A stretch of 16,368 bases of DNA from Pseudomonadota bacterium (GCA_021777635.1 JAJYDI010000023.1:1-16368); one strand, 5' to 3'. Counted from the stretch's first letter, positions 1 through 8,267 are shown. Numbers and translations: made by a program. The notes: generated by a model from the letters alone, not told the origin.

Positions 1-739
1 AGATGTGCTGGTAGAGCAGCGGATCGCCGCCGCCGGCGGCGTTGAAGAAGCTGGTGCCGAAGAACTTGTCGGTCAGCAGCATGGTGACCGCGCCGGCCAG
101 CACCGGCATCACCGCGATCAGCAGGAATGCGGTGATCAGCCAGGTCCACACGAACAGCGGCATCTTCAGCAGGTCCATCCCCGGCGCGCGCAGGTTGAGA
201 ATGGTCGCGATGATGTTGATCGCGCCCATGATCGAGCTAATGCCCATCAGGTGGATGGCGAAGATCATGAACGCAATGGAGTCGCCTCCCTGGAGGACCA
301 AGGGCGGATACATCACCCAGCCCGCGGCGGGCGCGCCGCCGGGCATGAACAGGGTGGACAGCAACAGAACGAAGGCAAACGGCAGGATCCAGAACGACCA
401 GTTGTTCATGCGTGGCAGCGCCATGTCCGGCGCGCCAACCATCAGCGGGATCATCCAGTTGGCCAGACCAACGAAGGCCGGCATCACCGCGCCGAAGATC
501 ATGACCAGCGCGTGCATCGTGGTCATTTCGTTGAAAAAGTACGGCTGCACCAGTTGCAGGCCGGGCTTGAACAGCTCGGCGCGGATGACCATCGCCATCG
601 ATCCGCCGATGAAGAACATGATCAGCGAGAACACCAGGTACATCGTGCCGATGTCCTTGTGATTGGTCGCGAACAGCCAGCGCTGCGCAAAGCCCGGCTT
701 GGCGTCGTGGTCGTCGTGAGTGCTTGCGTGGGTCGCCAT
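1..739 (-). CDS. ctaD: Cytochrome c oxidase subunit I, aa3-type (N-terminal 246 codons; gene continues beyond the left edge)
   Basis: Catalytic subunit of the aa3-type terminal oxidase in the inner membrane; it carries heme a and the heme a3-CuB centre where O2 is reduced. Translation from the ATG at 739 gives a soluble N-terminus with NHKDIGTMY at residues 26-34, then hydrophobic helices. His76 in the MTTMHALVM stretch is the expected heme a ligand. GAPDMALPRMNN at 102-113 is the proton D-channel entry motif of A-type heme-copper oxidases. A GAGAGG ribosome site lies 9 nt upstream of the start, in the 26-nt gap after coxB, so the two are co-transcribed. The CuB ligands and the cross-linked Tyr lie outside the window. 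The frame is open to base 1 with no damage seen. Family assignment is very secure. Confidence 0.97.
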   Translation of the reverse strand, partial: MATHASTHDDHDAKPGFAQRWLFATNHKDIGTMYLVFSLIMFFIGGSMAMVIRAELFKPGLQLVQPYFFNEMTTMHALVMIFGAVMPAFVGLANWMIPLMVGAPDMALPRMNNWSFWILPFAFVLLLSTLFMPGGAPAAGWVMYPPLVLQGGDSIAFMIFAIHLMGISSIMGAINIIATILNLRAPGMDLLKMPLFVWTWLITAFLLIAVMPVLAGAVTMLLTDKFFGTSFFNAAGGGDPLLYQHI

Positions 740-765
740 GTCTTGCTGCCTCTCGGTGAACTCGG

Positions 766-1683
766 TCAGCCTTGCGGGGCCGGGGCGGGAACGGGTGCGA
801 CCTGCACGGTGCGCGCGGCGGTGTCGAGGCGGGCACGCGATTCTTGCGCCGCCAGCCAGCCCTGGAACGCGGCCGGCGGAACCGCCTTGATTACGATCGG
901 CATGTAGGCGTGATCCTGGCCGCACAGCTGCGCGCACTGGCCGCGATAGGTTCCGGGCGTATCGATCTCGCCCCACGTGTCGTGGATCAGGCCCGGCACG
1001 GCGTCGGCCTGCCAGCCCAGCGCCGGCACCCACCAGCCGTGAATCACATCATCGGCCGTGATCACGAAGCGGATCTTGGTGTGGGTCGGCACCACCAGTG
1101 GATGATTTACGTTGAGCAGATAGTCGTCATAGCCAGTCTTCGACTTGATCGACCGGGGATTGATGCCGGAATCGAGCTGGCGCGCTTCATCGCTGTTGAA
1201 TGCCAGCTTGGAGATGAAGCCCACGCGGCTGACCGGGCGGCCTTGGTAATCGACGTAATCGTAGCGCCACTTCCACTGGAAGCCGGTGACCTTGACGGTC
1301 AGCCCGGCATCACCGGTGTTGCTTTCATTGATCAGGATGCGCGTCGCAGGCAGCGCCAGCGCAATCAGGATCAACACTGGAACCACCGTCCAGATCACCT
1401 CGAGCTTGGCATTGTGGGTCCAGGTTTCGGCGACGGCACCCCGTGATTTGCGAAAGCGCACCATCGCGATAATCATCGCGCCGAACACCACCACGCCGAT
1501 GCCGACGCAGACCCAGAAGGCATACATGTGGAGGTCGTAGACCTGATGCGAGAGCGGCGAGGCGCCCTCGGTCATGTTCAGCTGCCACGGCACCGGGTGG
1601 CCGACCGCAGCCGTCGCGCCGGCCGCCGCCGCACTGCCGGTTGCCAGTGCCAAGGCCGCGCTGATCCGTGCGGTCCAACTCAT
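766..1683 (-). CDS. coxB: Cytochrome c oxidase subunit II (CuA subunit)
   Basis: Accepts electrons from cytochrome c through the binuclear CuA centre and passes them to subunit I. The 305-residue product has a signal-like N-terminus (about 1-28), two membrane helices (about 53-76 and 96-117) and a periplasmic cupredoxin domain. CuA ligands visible are His215, Cys250, Cys254, His258 and Met261 in CAQLCGQDHAYM. The position usually occupied by Glu between the cysteines is Gln252. No CxxCH is present, so there is no fused cytochrome c domain. The chosen ATG at 1683 follows two GAGG elements. An in-frame ATG at 1698, 2 nt after the DUF2244 stop, is an alternative adding five residues; one at 1731 would overlap DUF2244. 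Downstream ctaD follows after 26 nt. Confidence 0.95.
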   Translation of the reverse strand: MSWTARISAALALATGSAAAAGATAAVGHPVPWQLNMTEGASPLSHQVYDLHMYAFWVCVGIGVVVFGAMIIAMVRFRKSRGAVAETWTHNAKLEVIWTVVPVLILIALALPATRILINESNTGDAGLTVKVTGFQWKWRYDYVDYQGRPVSRVGFISKLAFNSDEARQLDSGINPRSIKSKTGYDDYLLNVNHPLVVPTHTKIRFVITADDVIHGWWVPALGWQADAVPGLIHDTWGEIDTPGTYRGQCAQLCGQDHAYMPIVIKAVPPAAFQGWLAAQESRARLDTAARTVQVAPVPAPAPQG

Positions 1684-1700
1684 GCTGCCTCGCCTCATTG

Positions 1701-2210
1701 TCAGTTCCCCGAGGGTTCGTGTTCGCGCCACGCCGGCTGATGCGCCCGTGCCAGCAAAAGTTCAAGCCGTTGATGCAGCTGTCCGCGCTCCTCGTCGCCG
1801 AGAAACGCACCGATTTCGATCTCGCGTCCATGCGAAGCCAGCACCAGCCGGCGATGTCCGTTGCCGGGCCTCCACCCCAGCCGCACCCAGTATGGCTGGA
1901 AGCGGGCTCGTTGCTGACCAGAAGGAAACGCATGCACCTCCAGCGCATCCTCGGTGCACCGGATGCGCTCGGCGCGGGCGCCTGCCTTCCAGGCCGCCGC
2001 CAGCGCCAGCGCCAGCGCGCCCGCCTCAGCCAGCGCGAACAGCGCCGCGTACGCATTGCCGACCACGCCGCTGACCAGCGCCACCAGCATCGACACTCCC
2101 GCCAGCACGCCCCACAACGTCACCATGCCGCGTCGGCTCAGTGCCCGGTTGGGCCGGACCCAGAACACCACCGGCTGACTCGGCAACGCGGGAGGCTCGA
2201 CGGCGATCAC
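1701..2210 (-). CDS. DUF2244 family integral membrane protein, first gene of the cox operon
   Basis: A 169-residue protein of unknown biochemical role. DUF2244 proteins are commonly encoded beside cytochrome c oxidase genes, which fits its place directly before coxB. Two adjacent hydrophobic helices (about residues 29-73) are followed by a soluble domain containing RFQPYWVRL and a basic stretch around GHRRLVLASHGREIEIG. An in-frame TGA lies six codons upstream of the GTG at 2210, so this GTG is the only reasonable start near the conserved N-terminus. AAGGAA about 9-11 nt upstream can serve as ribosome site. The stop is 17 nt upstream of the preferred coxB start, which suggests co-translation. 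A role in oxidase assembly is only inferred from context. Confidence 0.85.
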   Translation of the reverse strand: MIAVEPPALPSQPVVFWVRPNRALSRRGMVTLWGVLAGVSMLVALVSGVVGNAYAALFALAEAGALALALAAAWKAGARAERIRCTEDALEVHAFPSGQQRARFQPYWVRLGWRPGNGHRRLVLASHGREIEIGAFLGDEERGQLHQRLELLLARAHQPAWREHEPSGN

Positions 2211-2236
2211 GCGATGGGTATTCCTTCAGCCGAGCA

Positions 2237-2266
2237 AGAATACTGCCCGCCACGCGTGCGCAGCAA
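2237..2266 (-). promoter_or_regulatory. Candidate sigma70-type promoter for the DUF2244-coxB-ctaD operon
   Basis: On the minus strand TTGCTG (2266-2261) and TATTCT (2242-2237) are separated by 18 bp and end 26 nt before the GTG start of the DUF2244 gene. Each hexamer has two mismatches to consensus, so this is a plausible rather than proven promoter. The 221-bp region between the DUF2244 and putA starts must also hold the putA promoter; TAGAAT at 2383-2388 is a possible -10 for putA, but no good -35 partner is visible. Confidence 0.35.
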
Positions 2267-2431
2267 GAATGGCAATGCAGCACTTTCCATGATTGAGATC
2301 AAGTTGCGCGCGGCGCGGCCGTCTCTGCGACAACCTGCCGCAGGCCGCGGCGCCCGTCGTGGTACGCAGCAGATCCCACCTCTAGAATGTACCGCTGCGC
2401 ATGCTTGCGACGCTCGACGAAGACCGAATCC

Positions 2432-5400
2432 GTGACCGCCGAATTGCTCAGCCCCGAACTGCCCGCTCCCGGCGATCCGCTGCGAAGCGCGATCACCGGC
2501 GCCTGGTTGCGCGACGAGGATGCGGCGGTCAGCGCATTGCTGCAGTCCACGCGCCTCGATCCGGGCGCGCGCGAGGCGGTCCTCGACCATGCCGCCGCGC
2601 TGGTCGAGAGCGTGCGTGCCCGCGCCGGCGAACAGACCGCAGTCGAATCGTTCATGCGCCAATACGACCTCTCCAGCGAGGAGGGCGTGCTGCTGATGTG
2701 CGTCGCGGAAGCGCTGCTGCGCATCCCCGATTCCGGCACCGCCGACCGTCTGATCCAAGACAAGCTCGGCGGGGCCGACTGGGAAAAGCACCTCGGCAAG
2801 AGCGAGTCGCTGTTCGTCAACGCCTCCACCTGGGGCCTGATGCTGACCGGGCGGCTGGTGCGCCTGGGCGCGGAGACTGAGCGCGATTTCACGAGCGCGC
2901 TGAAGCGTCTGACTGCGCGCGCAGGCGACCCGCTGGTGCGGCTCGCGGTGCGCCAGGCGATGCGCATCATGGGCCATCAGTTCGTGATGGGCCGCAGCAT
3001 CGACGAGGCTCTCGACCGCGCCGCCGGCAAGGAACACCGCGCCTATCGCTATTCCTACGACATGCTCGGTGAGGCCGCGCTGACCGCACCCGACGCCGCG
3101 CGCTACCTGCAGGCGTACAAGAGCGCGATTCTCGCGCTGGGTCAACGCGGCCCTTGGGCCGACGTGCTCGACGCGCCGTCGATCTCGGTCAAGCTGTCGG
3201 CGCTGCATCCGCGCTACGAGGTTGGCCAGCGCGCTCGCGCACGCGCCGAACTGACGGCGATGCTGCTGGATCTGGCGCAGCTGGCGAAGGCACAGGGCAT
3301 CGGCATGACCGTGGACGCCGAGGAGGCCGACCGGCTGGAGCTGTCGCTGGAGATCATCGGCGGGGTGTTCGCGCATCCGTCGCTAGCCGGCTGGAACGGT
3401 TTCGGGCTCGCCGTGCAGGCGTATCTGAAGCGCGCTCCGTTCGTAATCGACTGGCTGGCCGAACAGGCGCGCCGCGCCGACCGCCGCTGGTGCGTGCGCC
3501 TGGTCAAAGGCGCCTACTGGGACGCCGAGATCAAGCGCTCGCAGGAGCAAGGCCTGGCCGGTTATCCGGTCTACACGCGCAAGGTCAACACCGATGTCGC
3601 CTATCTCGCCTGCGCGCAGCGACTGCTGGACGCCGGCAGCGCGCTGATCTATCCCGCTTTCGCCACCCACAACGCACACACCATCGCGGCGATTCATCAT
3701 CACGCTGGCGGCCGGCCGTTCGAGTTCCAGCGCCTGCATGGCATGGGCGCGGATCTCTACGCCGAGGTGATCGGCGCCGACAAGCTGGGCGTGCCCTGCC
3801 GTGTCTATGCGCCGGTGGGCAGCCATGAGGACCTGTTGCCATACCTGGTGCGCCGGCTGCTGGAGAACGGCGCCAACACCAGTTTCGTCAACCGCATCGT
3901 CGATGCGCGCGTGCCGGTGCGCGAGCTCGTCGCCGATCCCTGCGAGACGGCAGCGACCCATGCGCACAAGGCGCATCCGCGCATTCCGCTGCCGGTCAAC
4001 CTCTACCTTCCCGTCCGGATCAACTCCATGGGCTTCAACAGCGCCAACGATGACGACCTCAGGGCCATGGCCGCCGCCGTCAATGCGACGCTGGCGCCGC
4101 GCCGGGCTGCGCCACTGGTTCCCGGGGCGTCTTCCGCCGGCCCCGAGATCACGGTCAGCGATCCCGCCGACCGCCGCCAGGTGATCGGCCATTGGCAGGC
4201 TGCCGACGCCGCCACCATCGAGCACGCACTGGCCCAGGCGGCAACGGCGCAATCGAGCTGGGACGCTACCCCTGCCGAGACACGCGCGCAGATTCTCGAG
4301 CGTGCCGCCGGCCTGCTCGAGGACCGTCGCGCGGCGTTCATCGCCCTTTGCGTGCGCGAAGCCGGCAAGACGCTGGGCGCCGCCGTCGCCGAGGTGCGCG
4401 AGGCCGCCGATTTCCTGCGCTACTACGCCCACGAGGCGCGCCGCCTGTTCGCCGCACCCACTCCGCTGCCGGGACCGACCGGCGAACGCAACGCGCTGGA
4501 ACTGCACGGCCGTGGCGTGTTTGTCTGCATCAGCCCGTGGAACTTCCCGTTGGCGATCTTCACCGGCCAGGTTGCGGCAGCGCTGGCCGCGGGCAATGCG
4601 GTGATCGCCAAGCCCGCGGAACAGACCACCCTGATCGCGCACGCCATGACCGCGCTGCTGCACGAGGCCGGCGTGCCGACGGCGGTGCTGCAGCTGACCC
4701 CGGGCGACGGGCCCACGGTCGGCGCGGCACTCACCCGCGATGCGCGAGTGGCCGGCGTCGCCTTTACCGGTTCGACCGAGACGGCGTGGGCAATCAACCG
4801 CAGTCTGGCTGCGCGCAACGCGCCGATCGCCGCGCTGATCGCCGAGACCGGCGGCCAGAACGCGCTGATTGCCGACTCTTCGGCGCTGCCCGAGCAGCTG
4901 GTCAAGGACGCCATCGCCTCGGCGTTCGACTCCGCCGGCCAGCGCTGTTCGGCCGCGCGCGTGCTGTTCGTGCAGGACGACGTCGCCGACAAGGTAATCG
5001 CCATGCTGGCCGGCGCCATGGCCGAACTCAGGGTCGGCGACCCCGGCCTGCTGTCCACCGACGTCGGCCCGGTGATCGACGAGGACGCGCGCAAGCTGCT
5101 GCTCGCGCACGCCGCGCGCATGGACCGCGAGGCGCACAAGATCGCCGAGGCCACGCTGGACGACGTCTGCGCGCACGGCACTTTCTTCGCGCCGCGCGCC
5201 TATCTGATTCCGTCACTGCGCGTGCTCGAACGCGAGGTGTTCGGCCCGGTGCTGCACGTGGTGCGCTGGCAGGCCGGCGAGCTCGAGCAGGTGCTGGCCG
5301 ACATCAACGCCACCGGCTACGGGCTGACGCTGGGCATTCACAGTCGCATCGACACCAGCGTCGAGCAGATCCGCCGTGGCGTGCGCGTCGGCAACTGCTA

Positions 5401-5584
5401 CGTCAACCGCAATCAGATCGGCGCAGTGGTCGGCGTGCAGCCGTTTGGGGGCGAGGGCCTGTCCGGCACCGGCCCCAAGGCCGGCGGCCCGCACTACCTC
5501 GCCCGCTTCGCCAGCGAACGCGTGGTAAGCGTCAACACCACCGCGGCCGGCGGCAACGCCTCGCTGCTGACGCTGGGGGAATGA
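2432..5584 (+). CDS. putA: Bifunctional proline dehydrogenase / L-glutamate-gamma-semialdehyde (P5C) dehydrogenase PutA, short form
   Basis: Oxidises proline to glutamate in two steps, an FAD-dependent proline dehydrogenase followed by an NAD-dependent aldehyde dehydrogenase; PutA enzymes associate peripherally with the membrane when reducing quinone. The 1050-residue product begins directly with the alpha-helical arm (EEGVLLMCVAEALLRIP) and lacks a ribbon-helix-helix domain, so it is not the trifunctional autorepressor known in E. coli. The proline dehydrogenase barrel shows GLAVQAYLKRA, RLVKGAYWDAEIKRSQ and YAPVGSHEDLLPYLVRRLLE. The aldehyde dehydrogenase half shows FTGSTE, Glu805 (ETGGQN) and catalytic Cys839 (GQRCSA). 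There is no extra C-terminal domain. The GTG at 2432 is preferred because family alignment begins there; an in-frame ATG at 2387 adds 15 unlikely residues. Neither start has a strong ribosome site. Confidence 0.95.
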   Translation: MTAELLSPELPAPGDPLRSAITGAWLRDEDAAVSALLQSTRLDPGAREAVLDHAAALVESVRARAGEQTAVESFMRQYDLSSEEGVLLMCVAEALLRIPDSGTADRLIQDKLGGADWEKHLGKSESLFVNASTWGLMLTGRLVRLGAETERDFTSALKRLTARAGDPLVRLAVRQAMRIMGHQFVMGRSIDEALDRAAGKEHRAYRYSYDMLGEAALTAPDAARYLQAYKSAILALGQRGPWADVLDAPSISVKLSALHPRYEVGQRARARAELTAMLLDLAQLAKAQGIGMTVDAEEADRLELSLEIIGGVFAHPSLAGWNGFGLAVQAYLKRAPFVIDWLAEQARRADRRWCVRLVKGAYWDAEIKRSQEQGLAGYPVYTRKVNTDVAYLACAQRLLDAGSALIYPAFATHNAHTIAAIHHHAGGRPFEFQRLHGMGADLYAEVIGADKLGVPCRVYAPVGSHEDLLPYLVRRLLENGANTSFVNRIVDARVPVRELVADPCETAATHAHKAHPRIPLPVNLYLPVRINSMGFNSANDDDLRAMAAAVNATLAPRRAAPLVPGASSAGPEITVSDPADRRQVIGHWQAADAATIEHALAQAATAQSSWDATPAETRAQILERAAGLLEDRRAAFIALCVREAGKTLGAAVAEVREAADFLRYYAHEARRLFAAPTPLPGPTGERNALELHGRGVFVCISPWNFPLAIFTGQVAAALAAGNAVIAKPAEQTTLIAHAMTALLHEAGVPTAVLQLTPGDGPTVGAALTRDARVAGVAFTGSTETAWAINRSLAARNAPIAALIAETGGQNALIADSSALPEQLVKDAIASAFDSAGQRCSAARVLFVQDDVADKVIAMLAGAMAELRVGDPGLLSTDVGPVIDEDARKLLLAHAARMDREAHKIAEATLDDVCAHGTFFAPRAYLIPSLRVLEREVFGPVLHVVRWQAGELEQVLADINATGYGLTLGIHSRIDTSVEQIRRGVRVGNCYVNRNQIGAVVGVQPFGGEGLSGTGPKAGGPHYLARFASERVVSVNTTAAGGNASLLTLGE

Positions 5585-5585
5585 G

Positions 5586-5946
5586 CACGACGCGCGAGTT
5601 CACCGCCGCGGCCGAACTGGCCGGCGGCGCCTCGACCTCGTGCAGCACGCCGTCGATGCGGTAGCGCACCTTCAGGCGGTTCTCGAACGGCTCGATGTGG
5701 ATGTCCGACGCGCGCTGCTCGACCGCGCGCTGGATCAGCAGGTTCACCAGGCGGATCACCGGCGCCTCGGAGGCCAGGTCGCGCAGGTGTTCGATGTCGT
5801 CGTCGGCCGCACCGCGCGGGGTCTCCACCGTATCGCCCCAAGGCCGAGCGGCCGCTGCCGTACCGGCGCTCCAGCAGGTCCTCGACCTCGCTGCCCAGCC
5901 CCAGCACTGTTGGCGCCGACCGAAAACTCCCCCGTTCGATTTTCAA
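5586..5946 (-). pseudogene. gspE: Remnant of a type II secretion ATPase gene (gspE), truncated at both ends and frameshifted
   Basis: Minus-strand translation from about 5800 to 5589 gives an unmistakable piece of the GspE N-terminal region, including LRDLASEAPVIRLVNLL, ASDIHIEPFENRLKVRYRID and a damaged AAVNSRV just before homology stops at about 5589, next to the putA stop. The upstream piece (VEDLLERRYGSGRSALG, about 5895-5840) is in a different frame. The shift falls at the run of four C at 5836-5839. Neither the Walker A/B ATPase core nor the true N-terminus is present, so only about 100 of some 570 residues survive and no functional ATPase can be made. Further upstream (5946 and beyond) I do not recognise the sequence. 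It is probably debris at the edge of the inserted metal-resistance block. Confidence 0.8.
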
Positions 5947-6011
5947 TCGCCAGCAACATGTGGGGGCGTTCTTCGGTCACAGGCAGATCCGGTATTGCAT
6001 TAGCCCTATAC

Positions 6012-6028
6012 TTCTATGAATATAGAAT
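6012..6028 (+). promoter_or_regulatory. Candidate promoter/operator of the arsenic operon: inverted repeat over a -10-like TAGAAT
   Basis: TTCTAT-GAAT-ATAGAA (6012-6027) is a perfect 6-bp inverted repeat with a 4-bp spacer in the only markedly AT-rich stretch of the region. It overlaps TAGAAT (6023-6028), one mismatch from a sigma70 -10. A poor -35 (TTAGCC at 6000-6005) sits 17 bp upstream. ArsR-family repressors bind short AT-rich dyads overlapping promoters, so this is the natural candidate for ArsR control. Transcription would start near 6035, about 55 nt before the preferred arsC start. Confidence 0.45.
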
Positions 6029-6088
6029 TATTGAAACAAGGTAGCCATGCAAACCTTTCCTCGGTCTGCGCACCTCACGAGAGCCGCC

Positions 6089-6598
6089 ATGAACCCCTGC
6101 CGCGTCCTGTTCATCTGCACGGGTAACTCCGCCCGCAGCATCCTGTCCGAAGCGATGCTAAACCACTTGGGCAAGGGCCGTTTCGAGGCGTTCAGCGCCG
6201 GCAGCCAACCCACGGGCAAGGTCAACCCTTACGCGCTGGAGGGACTCCAGGCGGCAGGCATTTCAGTCGAAGGCCTGAGCAGCAAGTCGTGGGATCGGTT
6301 CACGGAGGCAGGTGCCCCGCCGCTCGATATCGTCATCACCGTGTGCGACAACGCGGCCAACGAAGCCTGCCCTGTGCTCTTTGGCGACTTCGTCAAAAGC
6401 CACTGGGGCCTTTCCGATCCGACCGCTGCCCACAGCCATGGCGCCTTGCTGGAAGCGTTCCGTCACGCCCACACGGTGATCCTCTACCGGATCACCGCCT
6501 TGGTCGACCTGCCGGTGGAGGCGATGGATCGCGAGGCCTTGAAACAGGCGTTGGATCGCATCGGCACCATCACCGACGAAGATGAGGACGCCGCATGA
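6089..6598 (+). CDS. arsC: Arsenate reductase, thioredoxin-coupled (low-molecular-weight phosphatase fold), first copy
   Basis: Reduces arsenate to arsenite, the form exported by Acr3, using an intramolecular cysteine relay regenerated by thioredoxin. The 169-residue protein has the P-loop CTGNSARS at 10-17 (nucleophile Cys10, Arg16), the Asp110-Pro111 loop after HWGLSDP, and the two relay cysteines Cys86 and Cys94 in VCDNAANEACP. All catalytic residues are present. The start at 6089 puts the P-loop at the usual position and has GAGAG upstream. An in-frame ATG at 6047 with AAGG 5 nt upstream would add 14 residues, but it lies very close to the predicted transcription start. The stop overlaps the acr3 start in ATGA, so translation is coupled. 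It is not a close copy of the second arsC. Confidence 0.9.
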   Translation: MNPCRVLFICTGNSARSILSEAMLNHLGKGRFEAFSAGSQPTGKVNPYALEGLQAAGISVEGLSSKSWDRFTEAGAPPLDIVITVCDNAANEACPVLFGDFVKSHWGLSDPTAAHSHGALLEAFRHAHTVILYRITALVDLPVEAMDREALKQALDRIGTITDEDEDAA

Positions 6599-7686
6599 GC
6601 AAGACACTCCTGCCGGCGGCCGAGGCCTGCGCCGCCGCCCCTGTGAAAAAGAACTCCATCGGCTTCTTCGAGCGTTACCTGACCGTCTGGGTATTGCTGT
6701 GCATCGTTGCGGGAACGCTGCTCGGACATCTCCTACCCGGTACGTTCACGAGGCTGGGCGGCCTGGAGGTGGCGCAGGTCAATCTGCCCGTCGCCGTGCT
6801 GATCTGGCTGATGATCATCCCGATGCTGTTGAAGATCGACTTCGGCGCGCTGGGTGGCGTGCGCCGCCAGTGGAAGGGCATCGGCGTCACGCTCTTCATC
6901 AACTGGGCGGTGAAGCCCTTCTCGATGGCGCTGCTGGGCTGGATCTTCATCCGCCACGTCTTTGCGCCGTGGCTTCCGGCCGACCAGCTGGATTCCTACG
7001 TCGCAGGCCTGATCCTGCTGGCGGCCGCGCCCTGCACGGCGATGGTGTTCGTGTGGAGCAACCTGTGCAACGGCGAGCCCAACTTCACGCTGAGCCAAGT
7101 GGCCTTGAACGACGCGATCATGGTGGTGGCCTTCGCGCCCATCGTCGGGCTGCTGCTCGGAATCTCGGCGATCACCGTGCCGTGGAACACCCTGATCCTC
7201 TCGGTCGTGCTCTACATCGTCGTGCCGGTGCTGATCAGCGTCATCTTGCGTCGTGTCGTACTGGCTCATGGTGGTCAGGGCGCACTCCAGCGCCTACTGG
7301 CCCGGCTGGGGCCGATCTCACTTGGCGCGTTGCTACTGACCTTGGTGCTCCTGTTCGGCTTCCAGGGGCAGCAAATCCTCGCCCAGCCGCTGGTGATCGT
7401 CATGCTGGCGGTGCCGATCCTGATCCAGGTCTACGGCAATTCGGCGCTGGCTTATCTCCTCAATCGCGCGTTCCGCGTCCCGCACTGTGTGGCGGCGCCA
7501 TCGGCCCTGATCGGTGCCAGCAACTTCTTCGAGCTGGCGGTCGCCACGGCGGTAGGCCTGTTCGGCGTGCACTCGGGCGCAGCGCTCGCCACCGTGGTGG
7601 GCGTGCTGATTGAGGTGCCGGTAATGCTGTCCGTGGTCCGCATCGTCACCGCCAGTAAACGCTGGTACGAAGCCCAAACCGTCTGA
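6595..7686 (+). CDS. acr3: Arsenite efflux transporter Acr3
   Basis: Exports As(III) across the inner membrane using the proton-motive force; belongs to the bile acid/arsenite/riboflavin transporter superfamily. The 363-residue protein has about ten hydrophobic helices after a short cytosolic N-terminus. Family signatures are WLMIIPMLLKIDF (71-83), the conserved cysteine Cys147 in AAAPCTAMVFVWS, QVYGNSALAY, and the conserved Glu313 in SNFFELAVA. This Cys and Glu are the residues known to be needed for transport in characterised Acr3 proteins. It overlaps the upstream arsC by 4 nt and is followed after 12 nt by the second arsC, so the three genes form one tight unit. It is not an ArsB-type pump, which has a different fold. 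Confidence 0.95.
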   Translation: MSKTLLPAAEACAAAPVKKNSIGFFERYLTVWVLLCIVAGTLLGHLLPGTFTRLGGLEVAQVNLPVAVLIWLMIIPMLLKIDFGALGGVRRQWKGIGVTLFINWAVKPFSMALLGWIFIRHVFAPWLPADQLDSYVAGLILLAAAPCTAMVFVWSNLCNGEPNFTLSQVALNDAIMVVAFAPIVGLLLGISAITVPWNTLILSVVLYIVVPVLISVILRRVVLAHGGQGALQRLLARLGPISLGALLLTLVLLFGFQGQQILAQPLVIVMLAVPILIQVYGNSALAYLLNRAFRVPHCVAAPSALIGASNFFELAVATAVGLFGVHSGAALATVVGVLIEVPVMLSVVRIVTASKRWYEAQTV

Positions 7687-7698
7687 CCTAAGAGCGCC

Positions 7699-8208
7699 AT
7701 GCAAGGTCATTACAACGTCCTGTTCGTGTGCGTCGGAAACTCAGCGCGCAGCATCCTCGCCGAGGCCATCACGAACCATCGCGGTGAAGAGCGTTTCCGC
7801 GGCTACAGCGCCGGAAGCAACCCCAAGGGGTTCATTTACCCGCAAACGTTGGACGTGCTGCGGGCCGTCAACCTACCGACCGAAGGGCTTCGGAGCAAGA
7901 GCTGGGGCGAGTTTCTGCTTCCCAATGCCCCCACGATGGATTTGGTCATCACCGTGTGTGACCAGGTGGCCGGCGAGGCATGTCCCGCCTGGCCAAGCGC
8001 ACCGATCACAGCGCACTGGAACATTCCCGACCCGGCCAAAGCCTCGGGCGATCGGGAGACGGTCCACAAGGCGTTCCTGTTGGCGCGCAACCTGTTGCAG
8101 CAACGGATCCGCTTGCTGATGAACCTGCGCATCGAGGCGCTCGATCGCCTGGCACTCTGCAGTCGCATCGAAGGGCTGGATTCCGAAGCCCACTCGCAGC
8201 CCGCTTGA
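7699..8208 (+). CDS. arsC: Arsenate reductase-like low-molecular-weight phosphatase, second copy
   Basis: A second 169-residue member of the ArsC/low-molecular-weight phosphatase family in the same operon. Its P-loop is CVGNSARS (nucleophile Cys11, Arg17), its relay cysteines are Cys87 and Cys95 in VCDQVAGEACP, and the Asp-Pro loop is at 111-112. It therefore has everything needed for thioredoxin-coupled arsenate reduction. It differs widely from the first copy in the Cys-loop, the C-terminal helix and charge pattern, so it is not a recent tandem duplicate. AAGAG about 6 nt before the ATG serves as ribosome site. Whether the two enzymes differ in reductant, affinity or substrate cannot be told from sequence. 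Confidence 0.88.
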   Translation: MQGHYNVLFVCVGNSARSILAEAITNHRGEERFRGYSAGSNPKGFIYPQTLDVLRAVNLPTEGLRSKSWGEFLLPNAPTMDLVITVCDQVAGEACPAWPSAPITAHWNIPDPAKASGDRETVHKAFLLARNLLQQRIRLLMNLRIEALDRLALCSRIEGLDSEAHSQPA

Positions 8209-8267
8209 CCCAGCCAATCGCGCATCCCCTTACACTGCCCGAGCCCCAGAGGAACACCCGTACCGCC

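Noticed and set aside
5..907. Forward frames over ctaD and coxB
   Set aside because: Antisense shadows; the minus strand encodes unmistakable oxidase subunits with intact motifs.
3383..5176. 597-codon open frame antisense to putA
   Set aside because: Shadow of putA's high third-position GC: no ribosome site, low-complexity Arg/Gly/Ala-rich product, no family pattern.
5947..5980. Minus-strand peptide RPHMLLAIENRTGEFSVG as a second gene fragment
   Set aside because: No family recognised and no supporting signals; it may be further relic sequence but cannot be assigned.
8205..8236. Private arsR promoter TTGACC / TACACT
   Set aside because: The 20-bp spacing is too wide for sigma70, and the mer-like long-spacer explanation lacks a dyad; kept only as a remark.
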